Positions 8,847 to 18,006 of a stretch of 64,000 nt of DNA are shown piece by piece. The notes beneath the pieces were generated by a model. It was not told the DNA's origin and did not search any database. It saw only the letters and a program-made list of their open reading frames with translations. Every line of letters starts with the position of its first letter. Position 1 is the first letter of the stretch. The translations under genes and the position numbers were made by a program. This DNA comes from Spiribacter curvatus (GTDB taxonomy: Bacteria > Pseudomonadota > Gammaproteobacteria > Nitrococcales > Nitrococcaceae): positions 1,426,001 to 1,490,000 of the forward strand of contig NC_022664.1 in assembly GCF_000485905.1 (NCBI RefSeq), read 5' to 3'.

Positions 8847-10711
8847 CAGTCGAGCAACCGATTCATACGCCGGACGAAACCGGCCGGATCCTCCAGACGA
8901 CCACCGTCCATGAGCATTGACTGCTCGAGGAGCAGGGCCGCCCACTCATCGATCGGCGCGGACTCATCCGTGGCGAGACGCTGGATGATGGGATGCTGTG
9001 GATTGAGCTCGAGCACCGGCTTTTGCTGCGGGAGCTCGTGGCCGGCGGCCTTGAGCATGCGCTGCATGTTCAGTCCGAACTCATGCTCGCCGACGACGAT
9101 GCAGGCCGGCGAGTCGGTCAGCCGACTGCTGGCACGGACCGCTGACACCCGGTCTCCCAGGGCGTCACCGACACGACCGATGAGCGCCTCGACCGATTCA
9201 CTCGTCTCGGGCGGTTCGGTCGTCCCGTCATCCGCGCCGCCGAGATCATCGATCTCAAGATCACCCTTCGCCACGCTCTGCAGCGGAGTCGCATCGAATT
9301 CGTTGAGGTGCGCGACCAGCCATTCATCCACCGGCTCCGCGAGCAGAAGCACCTCGATGTTGCGCTGTCGGAAAACCTCCAGGTGCGGACTGTTGCGGAC
9401 TGCCGCAAGGCTCTCGCCAGTGAGATAGTAGATCGCCTTCTGACCCTCGTGCATGCGGCTGATGTAGTCGGCAAGACCGACATTCGAACCCCCATCGCCA
9501 TGCGTCGAGTGAAAGCGCAGCAGGCCCGCGACCTTCTCGGCGTTGCCGGGATCTTCCACCGGCCCTTCCTTGAGCACGGTCCCGAATGCCTCCCAGAAAC
9601 GCGCGTAGCGCTCGGGGTCATCGCGTGCCATGCGCTCAAGGGTGTCCAGCACGCGCTTCACCGAGGCGCCCCGGATACGATCAATCAGCTTGTTATGCTG
9701 AAGCAGCTCCCGGGAGACGTTGAGCGGCAGATCATCCGAATCGACCAATCCGCGGACGAAACGCAGATAGCGGGGCAGCAGACGGCTGTCCTTATCCTCC
9801 ATGATGAAAACGCGGCGCACATACAGCCGCAGGCCCTGGCTGGCATCTGGCTCAAACAGATCGAAGGGTCGCTGCGCCGGGATGAACAGTAGCGAGGTGT
9901 AGGACTGGTTGCCCTCAACCTTGTTATGAATCCACTCCAGCGGCGGCTCCGGATCATAGCTGAGCTGCTGATAGAACTGGCGGTACGCCTCATCGGTAAT
10001 CTCGGACTTCGGCCGCATCCATAGCGCCGAGGCCTGATTGACCGTCTCCGCCTCGCCCTGCTCGTCCTCGAGCTCAATCGGCAAGGCGATATGGTCGGAA
10101 TAACGACGCACGATCTGACGGAGACGGTTGCGATCGAGGAACTCGTCCTGCCCCTCGGCCAGATGCAGGGTCACAGCCGTACCCCGTGCCTCACGCGGGA
10201 GCGCCTCGAGGCTGAATGCGCCCTTGCCATCGGAGCGCCAGAGCACGCCCTGATCCGCGCCCTCGCCGGCGCGCCGGGTATGGACGGTCACCTCGTCCGC
10301 GACGATGAACGCGGAGTAGAACCCGACACCGAACTGGCCGATGAGCTGGGCATCCTGTTTCTGGTCACCGGTCATTGCATCGAGGAAGCGCCGAGTTCCG
10401 GAACGCGCGATGGTACCGAGGTTGTCGATGACATCCTCCCGGTTCATACCAATGCCGTTATCACTGATCGTGATGGTCCGCCCCTCGGTATCGACTGCGA
10501 TCGATACCCGCGGATCCGGATCTGCCTCGAGCAGCCCCTTATCCTGCAACGCCTCGAAGCGGAGCCGATCGGCGGCATCCGCGGCGTTGGAGACAAGCTC
10601 CCTGAGGAAAATCTCTCGATTGCTGTAGAGCGAGTGGATCATGAGGTCCAGCAGCTGCCGGACCTCGGCCTGGAATTCGTGGGTTTCCGCGGCTTTTTCT
10701 TGGTTACTCAT
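8846..10711 (-). CDS. htpG: Bacterial Hsp90 chaperone HtpG
   Basis: 621 aa, close to E. coli HtpG (624). The GHKL ATP-binding domain is N-terminal, with REIFLRELVSNAADA (Mg-binding Asn), DNGIGM and GQFGVGFYSAF. The middle domain contains LPLNVSRELLQ with the catalytic arginine, and a dimerisation domain forms the C-terminus. The chaperone acts in the cytosol on stress-labile proteins. The stop overlaps the minC start by one base, so the four genes htpG-minC-minD-minE form one tight block. A 67 bp gap separates it from the acetolactate synthase gene upstream; I see no clear heat-shock (sigma32) promoter there, although the gap is short. Confidence 0.98.
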   Translation of the reverse strand: MSNQEKAAETHEFQAEVRQLLDLMIHSLYSNREIFLRELVSNAADAADRLRFEALQDKGLLEADPDPRVSIAVDTEGRTITISDNGIGMNREDVIDNLGTIARSGTRRFLDAMTGDQKQDAQLIGQFGVGFYSAFIVADEVTVHTRRAGEGADQGVLWRSDGKGAFSLEALPREARGTAVTLHLAEGQDEFLDRNRLRQIVRRYSDHIALPIELEDEQGEAETVNQASALWMRPKSEITDEAYRQFYQQLSYDPEPPLEWIHNKVEGNQSYTSLLFIPAQRPFDLFEPDASQGLRLYVRRVFIMEDKDSRLLPRYLRFVRGLVDSDDLPLNVSRELLQHNKLIDRIRGASVKRVLDTLERMARDDPERYARFWEAFGTVLKEGPVEDPGNAEKVAGLLRFHSTHGDGGSNVGLADYISRMHEGQKAIYYLTGESLAAVRNSPHLEVFRQRNIEVLLLAEPVDEWLVAHLNEFDATPLQSVAKGDLEIDDLGGADDGTTEPPETSESVEALIGRVGDALGDRVSAVRASSRLTDSPACIVVGEHEFGLNMQRMLKAAGHELPQQKPVLELNPQHPIIQRLATDESAPIDEWAALLLEQSMLMDGGRLEDPAGFVRRMNRLLD

Positions 10712-10778
10712 TCCTGCTTCCGTTTCATCCCAAGTTCCGCCGCGATCTGGGGGCGGACACCCCCGTTTTCAATAGCGC

Positions 10779-12668
10779 TCAGAAGGCTTCACTGGGATTG
10801 ACCCGCCCATGACGGCCGATCTCCGGTATTTCCCGCGCAGGAATGTGCTCACCCGTCACCATCTGCTTATAGCCCATCCCCGGCCCCACCATCGGATAGA
10901 CCGATGCGTCCGGATCGACGCCGACCTCGAGGAAGGCGGGACCATCGAATCGAATGAATGCCTCAAGCGTCGCCGCCATCTCGGCAGGATCGGAGACGCT
11001 GCGGGCAAATTCGAAGCCATCGGCCTCCGCGGCCTTGATAAAGTTCTTGCGGTGCAGGGATTTATCACTACCGGAGAAACGATCACCGAAGTAGAGCTTC
11101 TGCCACTGCCGAACCATGCCGTCGCCGGCGTTATTGAGCAGCAGGATCTTCACCGGCAGTCCGTAGGTGGTCACGGTCTCCATCTCACCGAGATTCATAC
11201 GCAGGCTGCCATCGCCGTCGATATCGATGACCAGCTCGTTCGGATTGGCGAACTGCGCACCGATCGCCGCCGGCAGACCAAAGCCCATGGTGCCCATCGA
11301 TCCTGATGTCATCCACAGCCGCGGCCGACGGAAGTCCAGATACTGCGCCGCCCACATCTGATGCTGACCGACACCGGTGCTGACAATCGCATCGCCCCCG
11401 GTGAGCTTGTTCAGTGCCCGCATCACCGCCTGCGGCTGGATGAAGTCGCCATCCTGCTTGAAGTCCATCGGATGGCGTTCCCGCAGCGTCCGGCAATGCT
11501 CACCCCAGTCCTCATAATCGGCGCTGAAGCCCATGCTTCGTCCCTGCTCGAGGAGCTCTTGGAGCGTACTGCCCGCCTCGCCGATATGCGACCAGGTCAC
11601 CTTCTTGACCTTGCCGATCTCGGCGGCATCGATATCGATATGGGCGATATTCTCGGCGTTCGGCGCAAACAACTCTGCCTTCGCAGCGACGCGGTCATCG
11701 AACCGCGACCCCACCGCAATGATGAAATCACAGTCTTCCACCGCGTAATTGGCGTAGGCCGTTCCGTGCATGCCAAGCATGTGCAGATGCAGATCGTCAG
11801 TGGAATCAATCGCTCCCAGCCCCATGACCGTGCTGACGCTGGGGATGCCGTACTCACGCGCAAAGGCCGTCAGCGCCGCGCTTCCCTCGCCATGGATCGC
11901 GCCGCCTCCGACATAGAACAGCGGCCGGCGCGACTGCTCAAGCATCTCGAAGAATCGCCGCGCCTTGCCCTCAGGCAGCGATGTCTGGCGCAGCGACTCC
12001 ATCCGCTGGCGGTAGCCACGGATCCCCAGCAGACCTTCGCCCTTGAACTCGCCGACCCAGTTCTGGACGTCTTTCGGCAGATCCACGACCACCGGCCCCG
12101 GCCGGCCTGAACGCGCTACCTCAAACGCCGTGCGAATGGTTTCCTCGAGCTGTTCCGGGCGTGTCACCAGAAAGACATGCTTCGCGCAGTTGCCCATGAT
12201 GTTGACGATGGGCGCCTCCTGGAAGGCATCAGTTCCCATGGCGGCCCGCGCCACCTGGCCGGTGATCAGCACGACGGGAACCGAGTCGGCCATACAGTCG
12301 CGGATTGGTGTCACGGTATTGGTCGCCCCCGGACCCGAGGTCACCAGAAAGCAGCCGACCCGGCCGGTGCTGCGGGCGTAACCAGCCGCCATGAAGCCGG
12401 CGCCCTGCTCGTTGGCCGGTACCACCAGCTGCATCGGATCCGTCACTGTCGCGGTGCGCTCCCGCTCGTTATAGCGGAAAATCGCATCGTAGGTTGGCAG
12501 GATCGCGCCGCCGCTATACCCGAAGACGGTATCAACCCCCTCCTGCGCCATCACTTCGACGACCATTTCGGCGCCACTCATCGCCTCGCCAGCGCGAGGA
12601 TGGCCGGACTTATGCCGGGGAGCGTGGTCGGTGTGATCGGCATCGAGATAAGGGGCCGGTTCATTCAT
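10779..12668 (-). CDS. Acetolactate synthase large subunit (IlvB/IlvI type), divergent
   Basis: 629 aa, about 55 longer than E. coli IlvI because of extensions at both ends. It is a ThDP enzyme: catalytic Glu87 lies in PANEQGAG, and the ThDP/Mg motif GDGSLR is followed about 25 residues later by LLLNN. Expected reaction: two pyruvate to 2-acetolactate, or pyruvate plus 2-oxobutyrate to acetohydroxybutyrate, at the head of valine/leucine/isoleucine synthesis. The usual RHEQ before the catalytic Glu is replaced by ANEQ, and no ilvH/ilvN regulatory gene is adjacent, so this is not the standard ilvIH operon. The start ATG 12668 follows an AGGAT site and a good promoter. Another ThDP carboligase activity cannot be fully excluded. 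Confidence 0.85.
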   Translation of the reverse strand: MNEPAPYLDADHTDHAPRHKSGHPRAGEAMSGAEMVVEVMAQEGVDTVFGYSGGAILPTYDAIFRYNERERTATVTDPMQLVVPANEQGAGFMAAGYARSTGRVGCFLVTSGPGATNTVTPIRDCMADSVPVVLITGQVARAAMGTDAFQEAPIVNIMGNCAKHVFLVTRPEQLEETIRTAFEVARSGRPGPVVVDLPKDVQNWVGEFKGEGLLGIRGYRQRMESLRQTSLPEGKARRFFEMLEQSRRPLFYVGGGAIHGEGSAALTAFAREYGIPSVSTVMGLGAIDSTDDLHLHMLGMHGTAYANYAVEDCDFIIAVGSRFDDRVAAKAELFAPNAENIAHIDIDAAEIGKVKKVTWSHIGEAGSTLQELLEQGRSMGFSADYEDWGEHCRTLRERHPMDFKQDGDFIQPQAVMRALNKLTGGDAIVSTGVGQHQMWAAQYLDFRRPRLWMTSGSMGTMGFGLPAAIGAQFANPNELVIDIDGDGSLRMNLGEMETVTTYGLPVKILLLNNAGDGMVRQWQKLYFGDRFSGSDKSLHRKNFIKAAEADGFEFARSVSDPAEMAATLEAFIRFDGPAFLEVGVDPDASVYPMVGPGMGYKQMVTGEHIPAREIPEIGRHGRVNPSEAF

Positions 12669-12702
12669 GGTGATATCCTGAAATCAGTAACTTAGACAAT
12701 CG

Positions 12703-12732
12703 ACTATACCGAGGCGTCGTACACGGAGACAA
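12703..12732 (-). promoter_or_regulatory. Candidate sigma70 promoter of the acetolactate synthase gene
   Basis: On the minus strand TTGTCT (12732-12727) and TATAGT (12708-12703) are separated by 18 bp, and the ilvB-type ATG lies 34 nt downstream of the -10 box behind an AGGAT ribosome site. The element fills the 67 bp gap between msrB and the synthase gene, giving the latter a promoter of its own. No leader peptide rich in branched-chain residues fits in the short leader, so classical ilv attenuation is unlikely. Confidence 0.5.
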
Positions 12733-12735
12733 GCC

Positions 12736-13143
12736 TCAATCATTCCCATCACGCGGCTCAAAGCGCAGCGAGACCGAATTGATGCAATAACGCAGCCCGG
12801 TTGGCTGGGGACCATCCGGAAAGACATGACCGAGGTGGGCCTGGCATTGCGGACAGTGCACCTCGGTGCGACGCATTCCCATACTCTGATCACTCTCGGT
12901 GGCGACCGCGTTGTCATCCGCCGGCGACCAGAAACTCGGCCAGCCTGTGCCCGAGTCGAATTTCTGCTGACTGTCGAACAATGGTTTGCCGCAGCAGATG
13001 CAGCGGAAAACGCCATCAGCCTTTAGATCATTGTACTCACCACTGAAGGGTGGTTCCGTACCGCCCTCGCGGGCGACCCGATACTGAGCCGGGGTCAGCT
13101 TATCGCGCCAGTCGATCGCGCCTGGATCAGTCGAATCGTTCAT
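12736..13143 (-). CDS. msrB: Peptide-methionine (R)-S-oxide reductase MsrB
   Basis: 135 aa. It reduces methionine-R-sulfoxide in oxidised proteins using thioredoxin. The structural zinc site is complete (C48/C51 in CICC, C97/C100 in CPQC), GTGWPSFW forms the substrate pocket, and the catalytic cysteine is C120 in RYCINSVSL. Two in-frame ATGs lie six bases apart; the second (13143) is chosen because AGGAG stands 9 nt before it but only 3 nt before the first. The gene is divergent from serB. It is not fused to MsrA, and no msrA is nearby. Confidence 0.95.
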   Translation of the reverse strand: MNDSTDPGAIDWRDKLTPAQYRVAREGGTEPPFSGEYNDLKADGVFRCICCGKPLFDSQQKFDSGTGWPSFWSPADDNAVATESDQSMGMRRTEVHCPQCQAHLGHVFPDGPQPTGLRYCINSVSLRFEPRDGND

Positions 13144-13170
13144 GGGCATGGGCTCCTGTGGAATTTCCCC

Positions 13171-13176
13171 TACAAT
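13171..13176 (+). promoter_or_regulatory. Candidate -10 box upstream of serB
   Basis: TACAAT at 13171-13176 matches the -10 consensus at five of six positions. The predicted start site near 13183 leaves only about 11 nt before the first serB ATG (13194), with no ribosome site. A convincing -35 box at 17 +/- 1 bp is not visible, so the call rests on the -10 alone. Confidence 0.35.
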
Positions 13177-13193
13177 ATCGCGCCAGATCCTCA

Positions 13194-14438
13194 ATGAGCG
13201 AATCCATGAGCGACACCCGATCCGACAGCGAAATCATCCTCATCAACATCTCGGGTAGCGATCGACCGGGGGTGACCGCCGCACTGATGGGAATACTGAC
13301 CGACTACCAGGTGCGGGTGCTGGATATCAGTCAGGCAATGGTCCACGAGAATCTCGCGCTCGCCATCCTCATCAAGCTCTCCGGGGATACGGCCACCGCT
13401 CCTGTTCTCAAGGACCTGCTCTACGAGGCGCACAAGCTCGAGCTGCGGGTGCGTTTCCAGCCGGTGCCAGCGGCCGAGTATCAGCAGTGGGTTCGGGGTG
13501 AGGGCCAGCCGGCCTATGTCCTGACACTGCTCGGCCGCCGCGTCACCGCCGGGCAGATCGCGCGCATCGCGACGGTAACCACGGGGCATGGTCTCAACAT
13601 CGAGGATATCGTCCGCCTTTCCGCCCGAAGCCCGCTCCACGACGATCGTGACGAGAGCCGCGCCTGCCTGGAGCTCAGCCTGCGGGGGGAGCCCGATGAT
13701 GCCGACGCGATGAAGGCGGAATTCCTGTCCATTTCGCGCGAAATGGATATCGATATTTCCTTCCAGGAAGACAATTTCTATCGGCGCAATCGACGCCTGG
13801 TGGTCTTCGACATGGACTCGACGCTGATCCACGAGGAAGTCATCGACGAGCTCGCCCACGAGGCCGGCGTGGGCGCGCAGGTGGCCGAGGTCACGGCCGC
13901 GGCCATGCGTGGCGAGATCGACTTCCGCGAGAGCCTCACTCAGCGGGTCGCCTGGCTGAAGGGGCTGGATGAGGGCGTGCTTGAGCGGGTGGCCGAGCGG
14001 CTGACACTGACCGAGGGTGCGGAACGGCTCCTGAAAACGCTGCAGATGCTTGGCTACCGGACCGCGGTCATCTCCGGTGGATTCGAGTTCTTCGGTCACC
14101 ATCTGCAGGCCCGATTGAACCTCGACACGGTCTATGCCAATCAGCTGGAGATCGTCGACGGGGCACTCACCGGTCAGGTGGCCGGTCGCATTGTCGACGG
14201 CGAGCGCAAGGCGGAACTCCTCAAGCGATTGGCGAGCGAGATGGAAATCGATCTCGCACAGGTCATCGCGGTGGGCGATGGCGCCAATGATCTCCCGATG
14301 CTGCGCACTGCCGGCCTTGGCATCGCCTTCCATGCCAAGCCGCTGGTGCAGAAGAACGCTCGCCAGGCCATCTCAACGATTGGCCTGGATAGCGTTCTCT
14401 ATCTAATGGGCATGAACGACGCCGAGAACCCACACTGA
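13194..14438 (+). CDS. serB: Phosphoserine phosphatase with N-terminal ACT domains
   Basis: 414 aa from ATG 13194, or 410 aa from the in-frame ATG 13206; neither has a clear ribosome site. Two ACT-like regulatory modules occupy about residues 10-175 (first [15 protein letters not shown], second [17 protein letters not shown]), followed by the HAD catalytic domain with nucleophile motif [20 protein letters not shown] (motif II) and [11 protein letters not shown] (motif IV). It removes phosphate from phosphoserine in the last step of serine synthesis. The double-ACT layout resembles the Pseudomonas and mycobacterial enzymes rather than E. coli SerB, and suggests feedback control by an amino acid, probably serine. 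Confidence 0.95.
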   Translation: MSESMSDTRSDSEIILINISGSDRPGVTAALMGILTDYQVRVLDISQAMVHENLALAILIKLSGDTATAPVLKDLLYEAHKLELRVRFQPVPAAEYQQWVRGEGQPAYVLTLLGRRVTAGQIARIATVTTGHGLNIEDIVRLSARSPLHDDRDESRACLELSLRGEPDDADAMKAEFLSISREMDIDISFQEDNFYRRNRRLVVFDMDSTLIHEEVIDELAHEAGVGAQVAEVTAAAMRGEIDFRESLTQRVAWLKGLDEGVLERVAERLTLTEGAERLLKTLQMLGYRTAVISGGFEFFGHHLQARLNLDTVYANQLEIVDGALTGQVAGRIVDGERKAELLKRLASEMEIDLAQVIAVGDGANDLPMLRTAGLGIAFHAKPLVQKNARQAISTIGLDSVLYLMGMNDAENPH

Positions 14439-14463
14439 TCCATGGGCCGACGACACGCCAGGG

Positions 14464-14841
14464 TCAGGACGCGGTGCGGCTCTTGGAGCGCACCTTCTCC
14501 TTGATCCGGGCCGCCTTGCCGCGGCGCTCGCGCAGGAAGTAGAGCTTGGCCCGACGGACATCACCCCGGCGCTTCACCTTCATACTCTCGATGAGCGGGC
14601 TGTGAAGCTGGAAGACACGCTCGACACCCTCACCATGCGACACCTTGCGCAGCGTGAACGACGAATTGAGGCCGCGGTTGCGCATGGCGATCACCACCCC
14701 CTCGAAGGGCTGGGTGCGCTCGCGGTTGCCCTCGCGGACCCAGACGTTGACGAGGACCGTGTCGCCTGTGTTGATGTCATCGAGCGAGCGGCCGGTTTTC
14801 TCGACCTGCTCGCGCTCCAGTTCTCCGATGATGTTGGTCAT
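14464..14841 (-). CDS. rplS: 50S ribosomal protein L19
   Basis: 125 aa, slightly longer than the usual 115 through a basic C-terminal tail ([14 protein letters not shown]). Diagnostic segments are [21 protein letters not shown], here broken by position as [12 protein letters not shown] and [15 protein letters not shown], then [27 protein letters not shown] in the C-terminal third. L19 sits at the 30S-50S interface. It is the last gene of the conserved ffh-rpsP-rimM-trmD-rplS group, 18 nt after trmD, and converges with serB across 25 bp. Confidence 0.98.
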   Translation of the reverse strand: MTNIIGELEREQVEKTGRSLDDINTGDTVLVNVWVREGNRERTQPFEGVVIAMRNRGLNSSFTLRKVSHGEGVERVFQLHSPLIESMKVKRRGDVRRAKLYFLRERRGKAARIKEKVRSKSRTAS

Positions 14842-14859
14842 GCCTGCATCCCCTTGTCT

Positions 14860-15597
14860 TTAATTCAAATGCCCCGCCCGATAATCGTCGAGCAGTGCCT
14901 GTTCACTGTCGCTGAGCCCGCGCCTTTCAATCAGGTCAGGGCGTTTTGCCCGCGTCCGCCCAAGCGCCTGTTGCAAACGCCAGCGCGCCACTGCCTGGTG
15001 ATCGCCGCTAAGCAATACCGTGGGCACCTGCAGCCCACCGATCGTCTCCGGGCGCGTGTAATGCGGACAGTCGAGCAACCCATCCGCAAACGCATCCTGC
15101 GACGCCGATTCGGCGTGACCCAGTACGCCCGGCACCAGTCGCGCCACGGCATCGATAACGATCATCGCCGGCAGCTCGCCGCCGCTGACCACATAATCGC
15201 CGATGGACAGCGTTGCATCGACCTCGAGCTCGATGAGCCGCTCATCGACGCCCTCATAGCGCCCGCAGAGCAGAATCACTCGCCCGAGATGACTCAACCC
15301 CGTGACTCGAGCCCCATCCAACACGTCACCGTCCGGCGACAGGTAGATGACCGGCGCCGGACCGCCCGCCTCACGCGCGGCCCGGATGGCCGCCTGAAGC
15401 GGCTCGACTTTCATGACCATCCCCGGGCCACCCCCGTAGGGCCGGTCGTCGACCGTTCCATGCCGATCGGTGCTGAAATCACGCGGATTCCATGTCACCA
15501 GCTCAACCAACCCCTGATCGATGGCCCGACCGACAACGCCGTGCGCGGTCATGGACGTCACCATCTCCGGGAATAACGTGATCACATCGAACCGCAT
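14860..15597 (-). CDS. trmD: tRNA (guanine-37-N1)-methyltransferase
   Basis: 245 aa. It methylates G37 in tRNAs reading CNN codons, preventing +1 frameshifts. The SPOUT trefoil-knot signature is complete: [29 protein letters not shown] and [13 protein letters not shown] in the SAM-binding knot, with the [17 protein letters not shown] segment near residue 60 contacting the tRNA and providing the flexible substrate loop. The start ATG 15597 lies 6 nt after the rimM stop, so the two RNA-maturation genes are cotranscribed between the ribosomal protein genes rpsP and rplS, as in most gammaproteobacteria. Confidence 0.98.
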   Translation of the reverse strand: MRFDVITLFPEMVTSMTAHGVVGRAIDQGLVELVTWNPRDFSTDRHGTVDDRPYGGGPGMVMKVEPLQAAIRAAREAGGPAPVIYLSPDGDVLDGARVTGLSHLGRVILLCGRYEGVDERLIELEVDATLSIGDYVVSGGELPAMIVIDAVARLVPGVLGHAESASQDAFADGLLDCPHYTRPETIGGLQVPTVLLSGDHQAVARWRLQQALGRTRAKRPDLIERRGLSDSEQALLDDYRAGHLN

Positions 15598-15603
15598 TCC
15601 CGG

Positions 15604-16167
15604 TCAGAACTCCGGATCCCAGTCTACCCGCAGACGGCCGGATTCGAGATCAACCGACTGCACGTGGACACCGGGTGTATAGGGAATCAACCGCTCCCGC
15701 TCACCGCGGACCACCAGCACATCGTTCGCACCCGTCTCAATCAGGCCGGCCACCGCGCCCAGGGGCGTTCCATCCAGTGTTTCGACCGAAAGCCCCTGAA
15801 GCTCGAACCAGTAAAACGATTCCGGTTCCGGCTCAGGCATGGACGATCGGGCCACAAGAATGCGGCTGCCGACCAGCGCCTGCGCTGTATCCCGGTCGGT
15901 CACACCTTCGAGGCGCGCGACAAGATTCTTGCCTCGCCACCCCCCGGCAACCAGTCCCCGCTCATGAGACGTGCCGCCGATCTCGAGCGTCCAGACCGGA
16001 TAATCCAATATGTTCTCTCGTGGCCGCGTCCAGGAATGCAACTTCAGCTCTCCGCTGACACCCCTGACGCCGGCGATCTCTCCCATGAGTATATGGGCGT
16101 CGGCGGACGTACTGTCCGCCTGTGCCGTCGCCTGCTCAGGCGCTCTCGACACCCTCGGCGGCTCCAC
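15604..16167 (-). CDS. rimM: 16S rRNA processing protein RimM
   Basis: 187 aa from GTG 16167, which overlaps the rpsP 3' end by 32 nt. The conserved part begins around residue 28 ([20 protein letters not shown]), and the next in-frame start is ATG 16086, giving 160 aa; the true start is uncertain because neither has a strong ribosome site. The RimM N-domain (to about residue 110) and PRC-barrel domain ([36 protein letters not shown]) are both present. RimM assists maturation of the 30S head through S19. The first 27 residues look unstructured and may be a start-site artefact. Confidence 0.94.
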   Translation of the reverse strand: MEPPRVSRAPEQATAQADSTSADAHILMGEIAGVRGVSGELKLHSWTRPRENILDYPVWTLEIGGTSHERGLVAGGWRGKNLVARLEGVTDRDTAQALVGSRILVARSSMPEPEPESFYWFELQGLSVETLDGTPLGAVAGLIETGANDVLVVRGERERLIPYTPGVHVQSVDLESGRLRVDWDPEF

Positions 16168-16405
16168 GGCGTGCCTGACGGATCAGCCGCTGCGCCCGCT
16201 CGGACGGCTGCGCACCCTGCGCGAGCCAATGCTCGGCACGCTCAAGATCCATCCGGTAGGGCACCTCCTGCCCCCGGGCGACCGGATTCAGGAAACCCAG
16301 CCGCTCGATGAAACTGCCATCACGGCCGTTCCGGCTGTCCGTGACGACAATGTGGTAGAAGGGGCGCTTTTTAGCGCCGGCGCGCGCCAGACGAATCGTA
16401 ACCAT
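16136..16405 (-). CDS. rpsP: 30S ribosomal protein S16
   Basis: 89 aa, a normal length. The family signature [17 protein letters not shown] is at the N-terminus, followed by [20 protein letters not shown] and the [21 protein letters not shown] segment, read here in two parts. S16 binds 16S rRNA early in 30S assembly. A GGGAAG ribosome site precedes the ATG and an AT-rich promoter-like region lies in the 54 bp gap after ffh. The 3' end overlaps rimM if rimM uses its upstream GTG. Confidence 0.97.
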   Translation of the reverse strand: MVTIRLARAGAKKRPFYHIVVTDSRNGRDGSFIERLGFLNPVARGQEVPYRMDLERAEHWLAQGAQPSERAQRLIRQARRGAAEGVESA

Positions 16406-16432
16406 ATTACTTCCCAGTCAGTTCTGGTGATT

Positions 16433-16462
16433 ATTAAACCGAGTAGTTTACCTAGGTGTTCA
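16433..16462 (-). promoter_or_regulatory. Possible internal promoter before rpsP
   Basis: On the minus strand TGAACA (16462-16457, overlapping the ffh stop) and TTTAAT (16438-16433) are 18 bp apart in an unusually AT-rich patch between ffh and rpsP. This would allow the ribosomal-protein part of the operon to be expressed more strongly than ffh. Consensus matches are moderate (4/6 and 5/6). Confidence 0.35.
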
Positions 16463-17863
16463 GCGCCCGCCAAGTCCCGGCGGCAGACCGCCGCCTGGCG
16501 GCATTCCACCACCGGGTGGCATGCCATTGCCACCACCCATCTGGCGCATCATTTTCTTCATGCCGCCGTTCTTGAACTGTTTCATCATCTTCTGCATCTG
16601 CTTGTGCTGCTTGAGCAAGCGGTTGATGTCCTGGACCTGTAACCCGGAACCGCGGGCGATACGGCGCTTGCGCGAGCCATTAATGACATCGGGGCGGTGC
16701 CGCTCGCCGGGTGTCATGGCACTGATGATCGCGATCTGGCGCCGGACCTGACCGTCGTCCATCTGCTGAGTCGCCTGCTCGCTGAGCTGGCCCATGCCCG
16801 GGAGTTTATCCATGACGCCTCCCATGCCCCCCATCTGGGTGACCTGCTGGAGCTGATCACGCATGTCTTCGAGGTCGAACCCCTTGCCCTTCTTGAGCTT
16901 GCCGGCCATGCGCTCCGCCTGCTGACGGTCGACCTTGCGCTCGACCTCCTCAACCAGCGAGAGCACATCGCCCATACCCAGGATACGGGAGGCCATGCGA
17001 TCGGGATGGAACGGCTCGAGGGCGTCGGTTTTCTCGCCGATACCCAGGAACTTGATTGGTTTGCCGGTGATCTCGCGGATCGAGAGCGCGGCACCGCCGC
17101 GGGCGTCACCATCGGCCTTGGTCAGAATGACACCAGTCAATGGCAGGGCCTCGTCGAAGGCCCGTGCGGTATTGGCGGCATCCTGGCCGGTCATGCTGTC
17201 AACGACGAAGAGGGTCTCAACCGGCGCCACCGCCTCGTGAACCCGGCCCGCCTCATCCATCATGTCACCGTCGACATGCAGCCGGCCGGCGGTATCCACG
17301 AGCAGGACGTCGTAATAACCCGTCCGGGCCTGATCATGGGCAGCCTTGACCGTTGCCACCGGGTCGGCCCTGGCGTCGGTATGGTGGAAATCGATCCCCA
17401 CCTCTTCGCTGAGGCGCTGTAACTGGTCAATGGCGGCTGGACGATATACGTCGACCGAGACCGCCAGGACCTTTTTCTTTTCCCGCTCCCGTAGCAGACG
17501 CCCAAGCTTGGCGATGCTGGTGGTCTTGCCCGAGCCCTGCAGCCCGGCGACCATCACCACAGCGGGTGGGCGGGTATTCAGGTTGAGCGCATCGTTCTGC
17601 TCACCCATCACCTGCACGAGCTGATCGTGCACGATCTTCACGAATGCCTGTCCCGGGGACAGGCTCTTGGTTACCTCGGCACCCAATGCCCGCTCGCGGA
17701 CATTGGCGACGAAGGTCTTGACGACGGGCAGGGCCACATCCGCTTCCAGCAGCGCCATCCGGACCTCGCGCAGCGTCTCCTGGATATTGTCCTCGGTCAG
17801 TCGGCCCTTGCCCTTGAGGCGCTTGCCAATCGCTTCGAGGCGATCACTCAGATTATCGAACAT
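16460..17863 (-). CDS. ffh: Signal recognition particle protein Ffh (SRP54)
   Basis: 467 aa. The N-domain starts MFDNLSDRLEAIGKRL; the G-domain carries GLQGSGKTTS (P-loop), LVDTAGR and TKADGDARGG; the M-domain binds 4.5S RNA and signal peptides. With FtsY it delivers ribosome-nascent chain complexes to SecYEG. The start ATG 17863 is set by homology, with the longer frame adding eight unconserved residues. The tail ends in a repetitive glycine/proline/methionine sequence (copies of MPPGGG), longer than in E. coli. It is the first gene of the ffh-rpsP-rimM-trmD-rplS group and divergent from ypjD. Confidence 0.98.
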   Translation of the reverse strand: MFDNLSDRLEAIGKRLKGKGRLTEDNIQETLREVRMALLEADVALPVVKTFVANVRERALGAEVTKSLSPGQAFVKIVHDQLVQVMGEQNDALNLNTRPPAVVMVAGLQGSGKTTSIAKLGRLLREREKKKVLAVSVDVYRPAAIDQLQRLSEEVGIDFHHTDARADPVATVKAAHDQARTGYYDVLLVDTAGRLHVDGDMMDEAGRVHEAVAPVETLFVVDSMTGQDAANTARAFDEALPLTGVILTKADGDARGGAALSIREITGKPIKFLGIGEKTDALEPFHPDRMASRILGMGDVLSLVEEVERKVDRQQAERMAGKLKKGKGFDLEDMRDQLQQVTQMGGMGGVMDKLPGMGQLSEQATQQMDDGQVRRQIAIISAMTPGERHRPDVINGSRKRRIARGSGLQVQDINRLLKQHKQMQKMMKQFKNGGMKKMMRQMGGGNGMPPGGGMPPGGGLPPGLGGR

Positions 17864-17905
17864 GTTGGTTGGAACCCCCAGCGGCACCTATCTTCAATGG
17901 GAATG

Positions 17906-17911
17906 ATTGTA
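17906..17911 (-). promoter_or_regulatory. Candidate -10 box of ffh
   Basis: TACAAT on the minus strand, about 43 nt before the ffh ATG, in the 143 bp gap between ffh and ypjD. No good -35 box is found at the right distance. The remainder of the gap shows no open frame or strong hairpin, and no clear plus-strand promoter for ypjD was recognised. Confidence 0.3.
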
Positions 17912-18006
17912 TCAGCGCATCCCGGTTCACCGCGCGCCCATGGTCGAAGCGGCGGTTTTTGTGTGCGATGATCCTAATGCTCGTAACGGCAGTAATCGGC
18001 GCGTAG

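Noticed and set aside
13191-14333. 380-codon minus-strand open frame opposite serB
   Set aside because: serB has complete ACT and HAD motifs on the plus strand; the antisense frame has no recognisable domain or ribosome site.
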